Positions 62,847-64,000 of a stretch of 64,000 nt of DNA are shown piece after piece. This stretch comes from Acetobacter cibinongensis (lineage in GTDB: Bacteria > Pseudomonadota > Alphaproteobacteria > Acetobacterales > Acetobacteraceae). The stretch covers positions 124,001-188,000 of the forward strand of contig NZ_BAMV01000017.1 of NCBI RefSeq assembly GCF_000963925.1, given 5' to 3'. How positions within the stretch are numbered: position 1 is the first letter of the stretch; every line of letters starts with the position of its first letter. Below the pieces are notes generated by a model, which was given only the letters and a program-made list of their open reading frames with translations, did not search any database and was not told the origin of the DNA. The position numbers and the translations under genes are program-made.

Positions 62847-63803
62847 TTAAGGCGTACTGGCGTGTTCCAGTTCAGCCTTGTCTTCATCCGTCAGGATAAG
62901 TGTGGCGGCTTTTGCAAAGCTTGCAACATGGTCCCGCCGTGTGGCGCTTGCAATTGGGGCGGTAACACCCTTGCTGGCAATAAGCCATGCGAGCGCAATT
63001 TCAGCCGGTTTTGCGGCATGGCGTGCTGCAACATGGTCTAGGGCTTGAAGGATACGCAGGCCGCGTTCGGTCAGATATTTTGCAATGCCGTCACCGCGTG
63101 CGCTCTGGCTCAGGTCTTTTTCCGAGCGGTATTTCCCGCTCAAAAAACCAGATGCGAGGCTATAATAGGTCACAACACCCAGATTGTTTTGCAGGCAGAG
63201 GTCTTTCAACGCACCGTCAAAGCCTGAGCGGTCATAAAGATTATATTCCGGTTGCAGCACATCGTAACGGGGCAGGTTGTGTGCCTGAGAGACCGCTAAA
63301 GCATCCCCAAGTTGCTGGGCATCCAGATTGGAGGCTCCTATGGCGCGGATTTTTCCGGCTTTCAGCAGTTTGTCGTACGCCCGGAGGGTTTCCTCGTACG
63401 GTGTGTCCGGGTCTGCCCAGTGTGAAAAATAGAGGTCAATCCGCTCACAACGCAGCCGTTGCAGGCTGCCGTCTATTGCCTCTGTAATCCAGCGTTCGGA
63501 CAGGCCTTTTTGCCCTGCGCCTCCCAGATCTGAGCCTACTTTTGAGAAAATAAGAACCTGATCCCGTTTGGACGGGTTGGCCTTCAGCCAGTTGCCAATA
63601 ATGGTTTCAGACTCACCGCCTTCATTGCCGGGGCACCAGCGGGAGTAAACATCGGCAGTATCAATGGCGTTAAAGCCGTGATCGACGAAGGCGTCCAGAA
63701 TGGCAAAACTGGTTTTTTCATCAATGGTCCAACCAAACACGTTGCCGCCAAAGACCACAGGGGCAATGCGTAAATCGGTTGAGCCAAGTTGGCGAAAGTC
63801 CAT
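62847..63803 (-). CDS. Aldo/keto reductase
   Basis: A 318-residue TIM-barrel oxidoreductase of the AKR family. FGWTIDEKTSFAILDAFVDHGFNAIDTADVYS contains the catalytic Asp and Tyr, LIFSKVG the Lys, and IDLYFSHWADPDTPYEETL the His. PEYNLYDR and the C-terminal LAWLIASKGVTAPIASATRRDHV block bind NADP(H). The ATG at 63801-63803 (MDFRQLGSTDL) has AAAGGGA upstream and is preferred over an in-frame GTG at 63830. The substrate is not predictable. Upstream 63804-64000 contains nothing that I can assign. Confidence 0.9.
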   Translation of the reverse strand: MDFRQLGSTDLRIAPVVFGGNVFGWTIDEKTSFAILDAFVDHGFNAIDTADVYSRWCPGNEGGESETIIGNWLKANPSKRDQVLIFSKVGSDLGGAGQKGLSERWITEAIDGSLQRLRCERIDLYFSHWADPDTPYEETLRAYDKLLKAGKIRAIGASNLDAQQLGDALAVSQAHNLPRYDVLQPEYNLYDRSGFDGALKDLCLQNNLGVVTYYSLASGFLSGKYRSEKDLSQSARGDGIAKYLTERGLRILQALDHVAARHAAKPAEIALAWLIASKGVTAPIASATRRDHVASFAKAATLILTDEDKAELEHASTP

Positions 63804-64000
63804 GACGTTAATCCCTTTTCTGGAAGACACACGGTTACGGTGTGGGTCTTCTGTAAAGCGCCCTTAAAAGGCAGGAATGCTGCCTCAAGGTAACGTCAGT
63901 GTGCTGGCGGCTGTTCCGTAAAAAATAACAGACAAGGCAGCCAACAGGCTCCTTTACTGCGCGGATGCCGTTGTGTCTGGCAGGCTGCCAACATTTTCGC

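Noticed and set aside
63954-64000. Possible C-terminal end of a minus-strand gene (15 codons ending TAA)
   Set aside because: Too short to support; the frame is open to the window edge but shows no recognisable motif.

Overview
This window looks like a chromosomal segment of an acetic acid bacterium, most likely Acetobacter (Alphaproteobacteria, Acetobacteraceae). The evidence is the alphaproteobacterial gene content (5-aminolevulinate synthase HemA, HemJ, a succinate dehydrogenase in sdhCDAB order, a GTTC-N7-GTTC LexA box in front of recA) and a close match to the alpha-amino-acid ester hydrolase described from Acetobacter turbidans. No insertion sequence, prophage, CRISPR array or rRNA operon was seen. 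The species assignment is inference.

Left arm (1-9.6 kb). Most genes lie on the minus strand: a truncated mnmE at the edge, a secreted M1 peptidase, a glycine-rich secreted protein, tRNA-Pro, a LOG-family protein, an MFS transporter, and the overlapping cluster hemE-HAD phosphatase-hemJ. Two plus-strand genes (ogt and a NUDIX hydrolase) break the pattern. The 368-bp gap between hemE and maf (9577-9944) is the best candidate for the chromosomal replication origin. It carries DnaA-box-like sites, an AT-rich patch and a striking cluster of the tetranucleotide GTAC (14 copies in 338 bp).

Right arm, 9.9-29.7 kb. Mainly plus strand: maf, tRNA-Ala, a Bcr/CflA exporter, a secreted amidohydrolase, uvrA, a secreted creatininase homologue and a YVTN beta-propeller protein, a LysR regulator divergent from an AldA-type aldehyde dehydrogenase, a secreted M61 peptidase, a NifU/Nfu scaffold protein, a RutE-like nitroreductase, tsaB-rimI and a secreted nuclease. 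A minus-strand operon at 13.7-16.1 kb holds a CnoX-like thioredoxin-TPR protein, a LON-domain protein, a Trm112-like protein and a lipoprotein.

29.8-49 kb. Core metabolism: purD, xseA, tRNA-Leu, serC, aehA, a second creatininase homologue, a zinc alcohol dehydrogenase, zwf, asd, sdhCDAB, an acetyltransferase, a CX5R phosphatase, and the minus-strand operon transketolase-like - gap - pgk. The transketolase-like protein appears to have lost most catalytic and thiamine/metal-binding residues.

49-64 kb. A lipoprotein, hemA, a DsbA-family oxidoreductase, a gamma-glutamyltranspeptidase-like lipoprotein with a substituted nucleophile position, recA with its LexA box, an acetyltransferase, a ModE-type winged-helix protein followed by opgG-opgH (osmoregulated periplasmic glucans), a YpfJ-like zinc metallopeptidase and an aldo/keto reductase. 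Bases 63804-64000 upstream of the last gene contain nothing that can be named. Most convergent gene pairs are separated by a clear rho-independent hairpin.
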